Below, piece after piece: positions 48,840 to 57,319 of a stretch of DNA of 64,000 bases (positions within the stretch are counted from its first letter, which is position 1; each line of letters starts with the position of its first letter). The notes beneath the pieces are model-generated. The model saw nothing but the letters and a program-made list of their open reading frames with translations, was not told where the DNA came from and did not search any database. The position numbers were made by a program, and so were the translations under genes. The DNA comes from Rhodanobacter sp. 67-28 (GTDB taxonomy: Bacteria > Pseudomonadota > Gammaproteobacteria > Xanthomonadales > Rhodanobacteraceae), in assembly GCA_001898415.1 (NCBI GenBank), contig MKTU01000017.1, forward strand, positions 62,001-126,000. Direction: 5' to 3'.

Positions 48840-50073
48840 CCAGGCGCCGCCGGCATCGTTGCCGCGGCAGTTCCTGCTGAGTGCGCCGCTGTGGGGCGTG
48901 CTCGCCGGCGTGCTGCTGCTCGTCGACGGCGACGTTGCGCTGCGCACGCGCTGGCAGCCGGCCACGCTGGCGCTGGTGCACGTGTTCACCCTGGGCGTGT
49001 TCGGCAACGTGATGTTCGGCAGCGTGCTGCAATTCCTGCCTGCCGCCGCCGGCGTGCGGGTGCGTGGCGGCGTGCGGCTGGGGCGATTGCTGCACGCCGT
49101 GTTCAACCTCGGCGTGCTGTTGCTGGTGGCCGGCCTGCACGAAGGCTGGCGCGGCGCGCTGCGCGGCGGTGCCGTGCTGTTGCCGCTGGCGTTCGCGACG
49201 TTGGCCGGGATGACCATGCCCGGCCTGTGTGTCGCCGCGGGTCAGCGGCTGCTGCGCGCGGGCATCGGCGCGGCGATCGGCTTCGGCGTGCTGACCGCGC
49301 TGCTCGGCGCGCTGTTGGCGCTCGCGCTGGTCGACGGCACGACGCTGTCGATGGCGGCGCTGGTGGACGTGCATGCGAGCTGGGGCGTGCTGGGCTGGAT
49401 CGTGCTGCTGCTGGCCAGCGTGGCGCGGATCGTGATGCCGATGTTCCAGGGGACGGCGGCCATGCCGGAGCGGGCGCAGACCCTGTGGCTGGCCAGCGTG
49501 CTGCTGATGCTGCCGGCCGCGGCATGGTGGCGCTGGGCCCGCGACGACGGCCGCTGGCTGCTCGCCACCGTGGCGGTGCACGTCGCGCTGTTCGCCGGCG
49601 CTGCGTTGTGGCTGCAGTGGCGCTCGCCGCGCGTGCGTCGCGCACCCTTGCTGTGGAGTTGGCGCGGCGGCCTGATCGCGCTGGCGCTGGCCGCCGTGCT
49701 GCTGACCGGCGGCGCGCGCGGCGCCGTGCTGGCGGCGACGCTGGGGCTGGGCATCGCGCTGCCGCTGCTGCTTGCCGGCATGGCGCTGGAGATCGTTCCC
49801 TTCATCGGCTGGATCGACCTGCACCGACGCTGCGGCCGCGGCCTGCAGTTGCCCGGCGTGCAGCGGTTGCTGCCCGACAGCGACAAGCTCGGCGTGCTGC
49901 TGGCGCAATGGCCGCTGCTGCTGTTGCCAGCCGCGGCGCTGTGGCCGTCGCCGTGGCTGGCGCGTGCGGCCGGCGTGGCGCTGGCGTGCGCGTGGCTGGG
50001 CACGTGGTCGGCGTTGCGCGGCGTGCACCGGCGCGCCGAGGCATTCGTGGCGGCGTTGCCGCAGCACCCGTGA
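48820..50073 (+). CDS. NnrS-like / heme-copper-oxidase-subunit-I-like membrane protein
   Basis: The 417-residue protein has about 12 hydrophobic segments. LVHVFTLGVFGNVMFGSVLQF and LVDVHASWGVLGWIVLLLAS place histidines inside helices, as in NnrS and the related heme-copper membrane proteins found with denitrification genes. It differs clearly from the nnrS at 42637. The start at 48820 overlaps the DUF2249 gene by 20 bases. A role in NO handling or electron transfer is inferred from family and context. Confidence 0.75.
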   Translation: MARLALDQAPPASLPRQFLLSAPLWGVLAGVLLLVDGDVALRTRWQPATLALVHVFTLGVFGNVMFGSVLQFLPAAAGVRVRGGVRLGRLLHAVFNLGVLLLVAGLHEGWRGALRGGAVLLPLAFATLAGMTMPGLCVAAGQRLLRAGIGAAIGFGVLTALLGALLALALVDGTTLSMAALVDVHASWGVLGWIVLLLASVARIVMPMFQGTAAMPERAQTLWLASVLLMLPAAAWWRWARDDGRWLLATVAVHVALFAGAALWLQWRSPRVRRAPLLWSWRGGLIALALAAVLLTGGARGAVLAATLGLGIALPLLLAGMALEIVPFIGWIDLHRRCGRGLQLPGVQRLLPDSDKLGVLLAQWPLLLLPAAALWPSPWLARAAGVALACAWLGTWSALRGVHRRAEAFVAALPQHP

Positions 50074-50116
50074 GCGGAAAGCGTCCGACGTCATCGCGGT
50101 GGTGCGTCGGTTGCGG

Positions 50117-50130
50117 TTGACCTCGATCAA
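50117..50130 (+). promoter_or_regulatory. FNR/DNR-type box between the NnrS-like gene and nadA
   Basis: TTGAC-CTCG-ATCAA is close to the classic FNR consensus TTGAT-N4-ATCAA. The next gene is nadA, whose ATG is 224 bases from the box centre, so an unusually long 5' leader of about 180 bases would result. No recognised riboswitch or convincing gene is seen in that leader. Confidence 0.6.
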
Positions 50131-50347
50131 GGCGCGCCCGCGCGGTTGCCGGCGATGATGCGCGCCATCATGCCAAGCCTCTCGTTGCGTCGCTCCGTTC
50201 TCCCGCGCCTGCGGCCGTCGCCATCGCGGTTCGCCTCGCGCCCGCACATCGGGTTGCACTGCCTTGCGCGCATCGCGGCTCGTCGGGCGGACTGAACCGG
50301 CCAGCTGCGCCCTCGGATACTTCGCCCACCCTCCACCGCGGATCGCC

Positions 50348-51373
50348 ATGCACGACCTCGCCGCCGTCCCCGTGCCTGTCTGGCGCGATGAACTCGAACA
50401 CGAATACGCCGCGCTTGCCGAGCGGCTCGAACCGCTGGTGCCGTGCCTGGAGATCCCGCTGCACCTGCCGTGGATCGACGCGATCAACAAGCTGAAAAAG
50501 CAGCGCGGCGCGGTGATCATGGCGCACAGCTACCAGTCGCCGGAGATCTTCCACGGCGTGGCCGACATCACCGGCGACTCGCTCGGCCTGGCCCAGGCCG
50601 CGGCCGAGTGCGAAGCCGAGCTGATCGTGCTGTGCGGCGTGCACTTCATGGCCGAGACCGCGAAGATCCTGGCGCCGCACAAGACCGTGCTGCTGCCCGA
50701 TCTCGAAGCGGGCTGCTCGCTGGCCTCCTCGATCACCGCCGCCGACGTGCGCGCATTGCGCGCGCAGCACCCCGGCGTGCCGGTGGTGAGCTACGCCAAT
50801 ACCTCCGCCGCGGTGAAGGCGGAGTCCGATGCGATCTGCACCTCGGCGAACGCGGTGCAGGTGGTGGAGGCGATGGGCGCGCCGAAGGTGATCTTCCTGC
50901 CTGACGAATTCCTCGGCCGCCACGTGGCCAAACAGACGGCGGTGGAAATCATCCTGTGGCACGGCCGCTGCGAAGTGCACGAGCGCTTCACCGCGCAGGA
51001 AGTGCGGCACGTGCGCGAGCAGTTCGGCACCCGGGTGGTGGCGCATCCGGAATGTTCGCCCGAGGTGCTGGCCGAGGCCGACTTCGTCGGCTCCACCACC
51101 GCCATGGGCAAGTGGCTGGCGCGCGAGAAGCCGGCCCGGGTGGCGATGGTCACCGAGTGTTCGATGGCCGACAACCTCAAGTCGCAGTTCCCGCAGACCG
51201 AGTTCATCAAGCCGTGCAACCTGTGCCCGCACATGCAGCGGATCACCTTGCAGAACATCTACGCCTGCCTGCGCGACCTGCGCCACGCGATCGAGATTCC
51301 CGCGGACGTGAGCGTGCGCGCCCGCGCGGCGCTGGAACGCATGCTCGCCGTCGGCCGGCGCGAACGCGTGTGA
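50348..51373 (+). CDS. nadA: Quinolinate synthase
   Basis: NadA condenses iminoaspartate with dihydroxyacetone phosphate to quinolinate in NAD biosynthesis, using an oxygen-sensitive [4Fe-4S] cluster. The 341-residue length is normal. VIMAHSYQSPEIFHGVADITGDS, LCGVHFMAETAKIL, DLEAGCSLA, SYANTSAAVKAESD and PCNLCPHMQ carry the substrate and cluster residues. nadB begins on the last bases of this gene (GTGA). An FNR-type box lies upstream. Confidence 0.96.
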   Translation: MHDLAAVPVPVWRDELEHEYAALAERLEPLVPCLEIPLHLPWIDAINKLKKQRGAVIMAHSYQSPEIFHGVADITGDSLGLAQAAAECEAELIVLCGVHFMAETAKILAPHKTVLLPDLEAGCSLASSITAADVRALRAQHPGVPVVSYANTSAAVKAESDAICTSANAVQVVEAMGAPKVIFLPDEFLGRHVAKQTAVEIILWHGRCEVHERFTAQEVRHVREQFGTRVVAHPECSPEVLAEADFVGSTTAMGKWLAREKPARVAMVTECSMADNLKSQFPQTEFIKPCNLCPHMQRITLQNIYACLRDLRHAIEIPADVSVRARAALERMLAVGRRERV

Positions 51374-52818
51374 GGCGAGCGCACCTGCCGATCGTGGTGG
51401 TGGGCGGCGGCGTGGCCGGGCTGGCGACCGCGCTGGCCGCGGCGCCCGCGCCGGTGCGCCTGCTGTGCCGCGCCCACGACGGTTGCGGCAGCGCCACGGC
51501 GCTGGCCCAGGGCGGCATCGCCGCGGCGCTCGATCCGCATGCGCGCGCCGCCGCCCACGCTGCCGACACGCTCGCCGCCGGCGCGCAGCACAACGACGCG
51601 GCGATGGTCGCGTGGCTGACTGCCGCGGCACCGGCGGCGATCGACTGGCTGCAGGCGCAGGGCGTGGTCTTCGATCGGACGGCGGATGGCGCGCTGCAAC
51701 TGGGTCGCGAAGGCGGCCATGCAACCGCCCGCATCGTGCACGCCGGCGGCGATGCCAGTGGCGCGGCGGTGTTCTGCGCCTTGCGCGAGCAGGCGCAGGC
51801 GGCCAGCCACGTGCAGTGGCGCGGCGGCGTCGATGTCGATGGCTTGTTGCTGCGCGGCGGTCGCGTGGTCGGCGTGCGCACGTGCGACGAGCGCGGCCGC
51901 CACGAACAGGTCGAGGCGGCGGCGGTGGTGCTGGCCACCGGCGGCATCGGCGCCCTGTACGCGCGCACCAGCAATCCGCCGGGTGCCGATGGCGCGGGCC
52001 TCGCGCTCGGCCTGGCCGCCGGCGCGGCGGCGCGCGACCTCGAGTTCGTGCAATTCCATCCCACCGCGCTCGACGTGCCCGGCCACTGCCTGCCGCTGCT
52101 CACCGAGGCGCTGCGCGGCGCCGGTGCGCGATTGCACGACGATACGGGCACTGCGCTGATGGCCGGCGTGCATCCGCTCGGCGACCTGGCGCCGCGCGAC
52201 GTGGTGTCGCGGCGCGTGGCTGCGGCGCAGGCCGCCGGTGGCCGCGCCTGGCTTGACGCGACGGCGGTGGAGGGCGCCTGGGAGCAGCGTTTTCCCACCG
52301 TGCTGGCCGCGTGCCTGGCGCATGGCATCGATCCGCGCCGGCAGGCGTTGCCGGTGACGCCGGCGGCGCACTTCCACATGGGCGGGCTGGCCACCGATGC
52401 GGACGGACGCACCAGCGTGCCGGGTCTGTACGCCGTGGGCGAGGTGGCCTGCAATGGCGTGCACGGCGCCAACCGGCTGGCCAGCAATTCGCTGCTCGAA
52501 GGCGTGCTCTGCGGACAGCGGCTGGGTCACGGCTTGCGTGCGGCTGCCGCCGCGGACGTCGGCGTCGGCCCGCTGCGCGTGATCGAACGCGGCGCCAGCC
52601 TGCCGCCGGCAGAGCTTGCCGGCTTGCGTGCGCTGCTGTGGCACGCGGCCGGTCCGCGGCGCGAGGCGGGTGCATTGCGCGACGCCTGGCGGATCGGCGC
52701 GGCGCTGGCCGACTCCGGCTGGCAGGCACGCCTGGCCAAGGCGCTGCTGCGCGCGATGCGCCTGCGTCGACGCTCGCTCGGCGCACACTGGCGTGAAGAT
52801 CGCGGCTGCCCGTCCTGA
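51370..52818 (+). CDS. nadB: L-aspartate oxidase
   Basis: NadB oxidises L-aspartate to iminoaspartate, passing electrons to oxygen or fumarate. The 482-residue flavoprotein shows the FAD motif [67 protein letters not shown] and [22 protein letters not shown]. It starts with GTG overlapping the nadA stop and is shorter than the E. coli enzyme. nadA-nadB form a two-gene unit; nadC is not here. Confidence 0.95.
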   Translation: MRRAHLPIVVVGGGVAGLATALAAAPAPVRLLCRAHDGCGSATALAQGGIAAALDPHARAAAHAADTLAAGAQHNDAAMVAWLTAAAPAAIDWLQAQGVVFDRTADGALQLGREGGHATARIVHAGGDASGAAVFCALREQAQAASHVQWRGGVDVDGLLLRGGRVVGVRTCDERGRHEQVEAAAVVLATGGIGALYARTSNPPGADGAGLALGLAAGAAARDLEFVQFHPTALDVPGHCLPLLTEALRGAGARLHDDTGTALMAGVHPLGDLAPRDVVSRRVAAAQAAGGRAWLDATAVEGAWEQRFPTVLAACLAHGIDPRRQALPVTPAAHFHMGGLATDADGRTSVPGLYAVGEVACNGVHGANRLASNSLLEGVLCGQRLGHGLRAAAAADVGVGPLRVIERGASLPPAELAGLRALLWHAAGPRREAGALRDAWRIGAALADSGWQARLAKALLRAMRLRRRSLGAHWREDRGCPS

Positions 52819-52942
52819 TGCCTGCGGACGTCGTCGCGAAGGCTTCACGATGCGCTGGCGTACGGCCGTCGCACGCGTCGCACGTCAAGACAGGACGGCG
52901 TCCAACTGGCACACTTGGCATTCCCCCACCCCCGAGCATTTC

Positions 52943-53458
52943 ATGACACGTCCTTCCTCTTTCGACTACGAGCAGCTGCGCGCCTGCGGGCGCGGCGAAC
53001 TGTTCGGCGACGACAACGCGCGGCTGCCTTCGCCGCCGATGCTGATGTTCGATCGCATCACGCACATTTCCGAAGAGGGCGGCAGCCACGGCAAGGGCTG
53101 CATCCGCGCCGAAATGGACATCCATCCGGACCTTTGGTTTTTCGGTTGCCACTTCATCGGCGACCCGGTGATGCCCGGCTGCCTGGGCCTGGATGCCATG
53201 TGGCAGCTCAGCGGTTTCTACCTGCCGTGGCTGGGCGAACCCGGCCGCGGCCGCGCGCTCGGCGTGGGCAACGTGAAGTTCTCCGGCCAGGTGATGCCCA
53301 CCGCCAAGCTGGTGCGCTACGAGATCGACATCCGTCGCGTGATGCGCGGCAAGTTGCGGCTGGTGATCGCCGACGGCAAGACCTTCGTCGACGACCGCCT
53401 GATCTACGAGGCCAGCGACATGCGCGTAGGCCTGTTCCAATCCACCGAGGGTTTTTGA
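52943..53458 (+). CDS. fabA: 3-hydroxydecanoyl-ACP dehydratase/isomerase
   Basis: FabA dehydrates 3-hydroxydecanoyl-ACP and isomerises the product, the branch point to unsaturated fatty acids. The 171-residue size is exact for the family. The active-site His70 is in [14 protein letters not shown] and Asp84 in LGLDAMWQ. The ATG at 52943 ([12 protein letters not shown]) matches the family start. The gene is separated from fabB by one base, a standard fabA-fabB pair. Confidence 0.97.
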   Translation: MTRPSSFDYEQLRACGRGELFGDDNARLPSPPMLMFDRITHISEEGGSHGKGCIRAEMDIHPDLWFFGCHFIGDPVMPGCLGLDAMWQLSGFYLPWLGEPGRGRALGVGNVKFSGQVMPTAKLVRYEIDIRRVMRGKLRLVIADGKTFVDDRLIYEASDMRVGLFQSTEGF

Positions 53459-53459
53459 C

Positions 53460-54668
53460 ATGCGTCGCGTGGTGGTGACGGGCATGGGCATCGTCTCGTG
53501 CCTTGGCAACGATCTGGAAACGGTGGCTGGCGCCTTGCGCGACAGCCGCAGCGGTATCCGCGCGATGCCCGAATATGCCGAGCTGGGCATGCGCAGCCAT
53601 GTGGCGGGCGTGCCGAACATCGACCTGGAGGCGGTGATCGATCGCAAGCTGAAGCGCTTCATGGGCGACGCGGCGGCGTATGCGTACGTGTCGATGCGTT
53701 CGGCGATGGCCGATGCCGGGCTGGATGCCGATCAGGTGCGCAACCCGCGCATCGGCGCGATCGCCGGCTCCGGCGGCGGTTCGCCGCGCTGGCAGATCGA
53801 GACCGGCGACCTGCTGCGCAACAAGGGCGTGCGCAAGATCGGCCCGTACATGGTGCCGCGCACGATGTGCTCCACGGTGTCGGCCACGCTGGCCACCACC
53901 TTCGGCATCCTGGGCCTGAGCTATTCCATCTCCGCCGCCTGCGCCACCTCGGCGCACTGCATCGGCGCGGCCGCCGACCTGATCCGCCACGGCGCGCAGG
54001 ACGTGGTGTTCGCCGGCGGCGGCGAAGAGGAACACTGGGGCATGACCTCGCAGTTCGACGCGATGGGCGCGCTGTCCAGCCACCACAACGACACCCCGGT
54101 CAGCGCCTCGCGTCCCTACGACACCACCCGCGACGGCTTCGTCATCGCTGGTGGCGGCGGCATGCTGGTGCTGGAGGAGTACGAGCACGCCAAGGCACGC
54201 GGTGCGCGCATCCACGCCGAGCTGGTTGGCTACGGCGTCACCTCCGATGGCGCCGAGATGGTCGCGCCGTCCGGCGAGGGCGCGGTGCGCTGCATGCAGA
54301 TGGCGCTGGCCGACGTCAAGGCGCCGGTCGACTACCTCAACACCCATGGCACCGCCACGCCGCTGGGCGACATCGTGGAACTCGACGCCGTGCGCGCCGT
54401 GTTCGGCGACGCGGTGCCGCCGCTGTCCTCGACCAAGGCGCTGACCGGCCACTCGCTCGGCGCGGCCAGCGTACACGAGGCGATCTACAGCCTGCTGATG
54501 CTCAAGGAAGGCTTCGTCGCCGGTTCGGCCCACATCACCGACCTCGACCCCCGCGCCGAAGGCTTCCCGATCCTGCGCGAAAGCCGCCCGGCCACCCTGA
54601 ACACGGTGATGTCCAACAGCTTCGGCTTCGGCGGCACCAACGGCACGCTGGTGTTCGCGCGGGTTTAG
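53460..54668 (+). CDS. fabB: 3-oxoacyl-ACP synthase I
   Basis: FabB elongates fatty acyl chains and is needed for unsaturated fatty acids. The 402-residue protein has the active-site Cys161 in [12 protein letters not shown] and the two histidines in [11 protein letters not shown] and [10 protein letters not shown]; the C-terminal [14 protein letters not shown] is typical. It is coupled to fabA and convergent with the ArsR-family gene. Confidence 0.97.
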   Translation: MRRVVVTGMGIVSCLGNDLETVAGALRDSRSGIRAMPEYAELGMRSHVAGVPNIDLEAVIDRKLKRFMGDAAAYAYVSMRSAMADAGLDADQVRNPRIGAIAGSGGGSPRWQIETGDLLRNKGVRKIGPYMVPRTMCSTVSATLATTFGILGLSYSISAACATSAHCIGAAADLIRHGAQDVVFAGGGEEEHWGMTSQFDAMGALSSHHNDTPVSASRPYDTTRDGFVIAGGGGMLVLEEYEHAKARGARIHAELVGYGVTSDGAEMVAPSGEGAVRCMQMALADVKAPVDYLNTHGTATPLGDIVELDAVRAVFGDAVPPLSSTKALTGHSLGAASVHEAIYSLLMLKEGFVAGSAHITDLDPRAEGFPILRESRPATLNTVMSNSFGFGGTNGTLVFARV

Positions 54669-54732
54669 GGAACGTTCCCTGCGAGCAGGGAGAGGGCAGG
54701 AGCCGACTCTCCCTCCGCGCGAAGGCGTGCGC

Positions 54733-55095
54733 TCAGCGACGCCGCGCCGTGCCGCTTCGTTTCGCCGCCTTGCGCGTCGCGGGGGCGCAGTAGATTCCAT
54801 ACAGCGTGCCGATGACCGTCTGCGCAGGGCCAGGCGGCAGCGAATACCACACGGTCTGCGCTTCGCGCCGGGTATCGACCAGGCCTTCCTCGCGCAGGCG
54901 GGCCAGGTGCTGCGACAGCGCCGACTGGCTCAGTTCCGGCAGTTGTTCGTTGATCTGGCCGACCGACAGTTCGCCGTCGGCGAGCAGGCACAGCATGCGC
55001 AGGCGTTGCGCGTTGCCCAGCGTCTTGAGCAGGCGCGACGCCTCCTCGGCATTGGCCTGCATCAGTGTCATGTCGGTGCGGGAAGACGTGTCCAT
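54733..55095 (-). CDS. bigR: ArsR-family repressor, BigR/SqrR-like sulfide/persulfide sensor
   Basis: The 120-residue winged-helix protein has a helix-turn-helix around ELSQSALSQHLARLREEGLV and the ending VIGTLYGIYC. Two cysteines, C36 (LCLLADGE) and C103 (IYCAP), are 67 residues apart, matching the pair that forms a tetrasulfide link in BigR and SqrR. It is divergent from DUF2892 and DUF302 genes and close to sqr, the usual BigR/SqrR targets. It should release DNA when reactive sulfur is present. The start could also be the ATG at 55071. Confidence 0.85.
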   Translation of the reverse strand: MDTSSRTDMTLMQANAEEASRLLKTLGNAQRLRMLCLLADGELSVGQINEQLPELSQSALSQHLARLREEGLVDTRREAQTVWYSLPPGPAQTVIGTLYGIYCAPATRKAAKRSGTARRR

Positions 55096-55151
55096 GGGAG
55101 TTCGGATCCGCTGCAGTTTGGCGGCTTGACTTTACCACGCCATACTAATTA

Positions 55152-55176
55152 AGCTATTTCTAATTTAGAAATAGCT
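55152..55176. promoter_or_regulatory. Perfect 25-bp palindrome, probable BigR/SqrR-type operator
   Basis: The arms AGCTATTTCTAA (55152-55163) and TTAGAAATAGCT (55165-55176) match perfectly around one T. The AT-rich site stands out in GC-rich surroundings and contains TTC-N7-GAA, like the ATTC-N8-GAAT pattern of SqrR. A TTGACT at 55126-55131 with a -10-like TAAGCT at 55150-55155 would be covered by the repressor. It lies between the repressor gene and the DUF2892 gene and may serve both. Confidence 0.8.
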
Positions 55177-55222
55177 GTTGATTCGCGACGTTCGCGGACA
55201 ACCGCCAACCGAGGAGTTCAAC

Positions 55223-55429
55223 ATGAATGTCGATCGCATCGTGATGGGGTTCGCCGGCAGCGTGGTGCTGGCCGGTATCGCGCTGGCGCATTTCGTGGCG
55301 CCGGGCTGGATCTGGCTGTCGGTGTTCGTCGGCGCCAACCTGCTGCAGTCCTCGTTCACCGGCTTCTGCCCGCTGGCGATGATCCTGCGCAGGCTGGGGC
55401 TGAAGCCCGGCTGCGCGTTTCCTTCCTGA
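55223..55429 (+). CDS. DUF2892 (YgaP-type) small membrane protein
   Basis: The 68-residue protein has two hydrophobic helices (MGFAGSVVLAGIALAHFVAP and WIWLSVFVGANLLQSSFTGF) and the family ending FCPLAMILRRLGLKPGC. These domains are often joined or adjacent to rhodaneses and sulfide-oxidation genes; the two cysteines could carry persulfide. GAGGAG precedes the ATG. First gene after the palindromic operator. Confidence 0.88.
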   Translation: MNVDRIVMGFAGSVVLAGIALAHFVAPGWIWLSVFVGANLLQSSFTGFCPLAMILRRLGLKPGCAFPS

Positions 55430-55447
55430 CCCGAGCGAGGCCACGCC

Positions 55448-55831
55448 ATGTACCACATCGTCGAGACATCCAAGGGCTTCGAGCAGGCCGCGGCGGATCT
55501 GGCCACCGCCGTCGCCGCGCACGGCTTCGGCGTGCTGCACGTGCACGACCTGGGCGGCACCTTGCGCGGCAAGGGCGTGGAGTTCGGCCACGAGTGCAAG
55601 GTGTTCGAGGTGTGCAACCCGCGCCAGGCCGGCCGCGTGCTGGCCAACGACCTGCGGCTGAACATGGCGCTGCCGTGCCGGGTGTCGGTCTACACGGAGG
55701 AGGGCAAGACCTGGATCGGCATGATCCGGCCGACGCCGATGCTCGGCATGCTCTCCGCCGATCCCGCGCTGGCGGCGATCGCGCGCGAAGTGGAGCAGAC
55801 CCTGGTGGACGTCATCGCCGAGGCGGCGTAG
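55448..55831 (+). CDS. DUF302-domain protein
   Basis: The 127-residue protein is a complete DUF302 domain: MYHIVETSKGFEQAAADLAT, GFGVLHVHDLGGTLRGKG, CKVFEVCNPRQAGRVLANDL and LNMALPCRVSVYTEEGKTWI. The biochemical function of DUF302 is unclear; it recurs beside sulfur-oxidation genes, as here. It lies 18 bases after the DUF2892 gene and should share its transcript. An FNR-type box separates it from sqr. Confidence 0.88.
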   Translation: MYHIVETSKGFEQAAADLATAVAAHGFGVLHVHDLGGTLRGKGVEFGHECKVFEVCNPRQAGRVLANDLRLNMALPCRVSVYTEEGKTWIGMIRPTPMLGMLSADPALAAIAREVEQTLVDVIAEAA

Positions 55832-55852
55832 CGCCGGCGAGGCGGCCTCGAA

Positions 55853-55866
55853 TTGACCAGGCTCAA
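55853..55866 (+). promoter_or_regulatory. FNR/DNR-type box upstream of sqr
   Basis: TTGAC-CAGG-CTCAA has one mismatch to the perfect nirK dyad. Its centre is 66 bases before the sqr ATG, exactly as for nirK. This suggests sqr has its own anaerobic promoter besides the sulfide-controlled one upstream. Confidence 0.6.
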
Positions 55867-55925
55867 ATCCGTTGCGGTGCCGCCGGCGCACGCTGTCGGC
55901 ACCTTCAATGCAGGAGTTAGTCACC

Positions 55926-57215
55926 ATGAGCGACGTCGTCATCCTGGGGTCGGGCCTGGGCGGCACCAGTGCCGCCTATGAGATCAAGGCTGCACTGGGC
56001 GACGCCCACCGCGTCACCGTGGTCGGCGAAGGGCGCCTGTTCTCCTTCACGCCATCCAACCCGTGGGTCGGCATCGGCTGGCGGCAACCGGCCGACGTGC
56101 AGCTCGACGCGGCCGCGGCGATGGCACGGCACGACATCGCCTTCATCGATTCGCCGGCCAGCGCGGTGCGCCCGGCCGACAACCTCGTGGTGCTGGCTGA
56201 CGGCCGCGAACTGAAGTACGACTACCTCGTCGTCACCACCGGCCCGCGGCTGGCGTTCGACGAGATCCCCGGGCTGGGCCCGGTCGACGGCTACACGCAG
56301 TCGGTCTGCACCACGCCGCACGCGACCGCCGCGTGGCAGGCGTACCGGCAGTTCCTGGAGAACCCCGGACCGGTGGTGGTCGGCGCGGCGCAGGGCGCCA
56401 GCTGTTTCGGCCCGGCCTACGAGTTCGCGCTGATCCTCGACACCGACCTGCGCCGGCGCAAGTTGCGCGACCGCGTGCCGATGACCTTCGTCACCAGCGA
56501 GCCGTACATCGGCCACATGGGCCTGGGCGGGATCGGCGATTCCCGCGGGCTGCTGGAGCGCCAGTTGCGCCAGCGCCACATCAAGTGGATCTGCAATGCG
56601 CGGATCGACAAGGTCGAGGACGGCAGCATGCACGTCACCGAAGCCGACGCGCATGGCCAGGCGCAGGAGCAGCACGCGCTCGCGTTCCGCTACGCGATGG
56701 TGATCCCCGCCTTCACCGGCGTCGCCGCCGTGCGTGGCATCGAGGGCCTGGTCAATCCGCGTGGCTTCGTGCTGATCGACAAGCACCAGCGCAACCCGAC
56801 CTTCCGCAACGTGTTCTCCGCCGGCGTGTGCGTGGCGATCCCGCCGGTGGAGGCCACGCCGGTGCCCACCGGCGCGCCCAAGACCGGTTTCATGATCGAG
56901 TCGATGGTCAGCACGCTGACCGCGAACATCAAGGCGGACATCGAGAACCGTCCGGCCACGGCCGAAGCGACATGGAACGCGGTGTGCCTGGCCGACATGG
57001 GCGACAGCGGCGCGGCGTTCGTGGCACTGCCGCAGATCCCGCCGCGCAACCTGACCTGGGCGAAGGAGGGCAAGTGGGTGCATCTGGCCAAGGTGGCATT
57101 CGAGAAATACTTCATGCACAAGATCCGCACCGGCAATACCACGCCGGTCTACGAGAAGTACGTGATGAAGGCGCTGGGCATCGCGCGCATCCGGCCCGGC
57201 ACGGGCGGCGAATGA
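55926..57215 (+). CDS. sqr: Sulfide:quinone oxidoreductase
   Basis: SQR oxidises sulfide to polysulfide or sulfur and reduces the quinone pool. The 429-residue flavoprotein starts MSDVVILGSGLGGTSAAYEI (FAD-binding). C128, C160 and C354 fit the three redox cysteines of characterised SQRs, and VVVGAAQGASCFGP plus NVFSAGVCVAIPP are typical. A membrane-associating C-terminal tail has KYFMHKIRTGNTTPVYEKYV. AGGAG lies 9 bases before the ATG at 55926. RND efflux genes follow. Confidence 0.94.
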   Translation: MSDVVILGSGLGGTSAAYEIKAALGDAHRVTVVGEGRLFSFTPSNPWVGIGWRQPADVQLDAAAAMARHDIAFIDSPASAVRPADNLVVLADGRELKYDYLVVTTGPRLAFDEIPGLGPVDGYTQSVCTTPHATAAWQAYRQFLENPGPVVVGAAQGASCFGPAYEFALILDTDLRRRKLRDRVPMTFVTSEPYIGHMGLGGIGDSRGLLERQLRQRHIKWICNARIDKVEDGSMHVTEADAHGQAQEQHALAFRYAMVIPAFTGVAAVRGIEGLVNPRGFVLIDKHQRNPTFRNVFSAGVCVAIPPVEATPVPTGAPKTGFMIESMVSTLTANIKADIENRPATAEATWNAVCLADMGDSGAAFVALPQIPPRNLTWAKEGKWVHLAKVAFEKYFMHKIRTGNTTPVYEKYVMKALGIARIRPGTGGE

Positions 57216-57319
57216 GTACTCCCCGCGAACCGCTGACGGAAGCACGCGATGCAAACCCGCCATCCCGCCTGGCGTGTCGCGCGCGCCCACGCCGACCCGC
57301 GTTGCGAGGTCGCGTCGTG

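Noticed and set aside
50158-50298. A 46-codon frame in the nadA leader
   Set aside because: It lacks a ribosome-binding site and has an arginine-rich composition like random GC-rich frames.
50131-50347. A nadA-type or NAD riboswitch in the leader
   Set aside because: No recognised conserved riboswitch core could be seen by eye; a covariance search would decide.
54668-54679. GGGAACGTTCCC palindrome after fabB as an operator
   Set aside because: It lies between two convergent gene ends with no promoter to control, so a regulatory role is unlikely.
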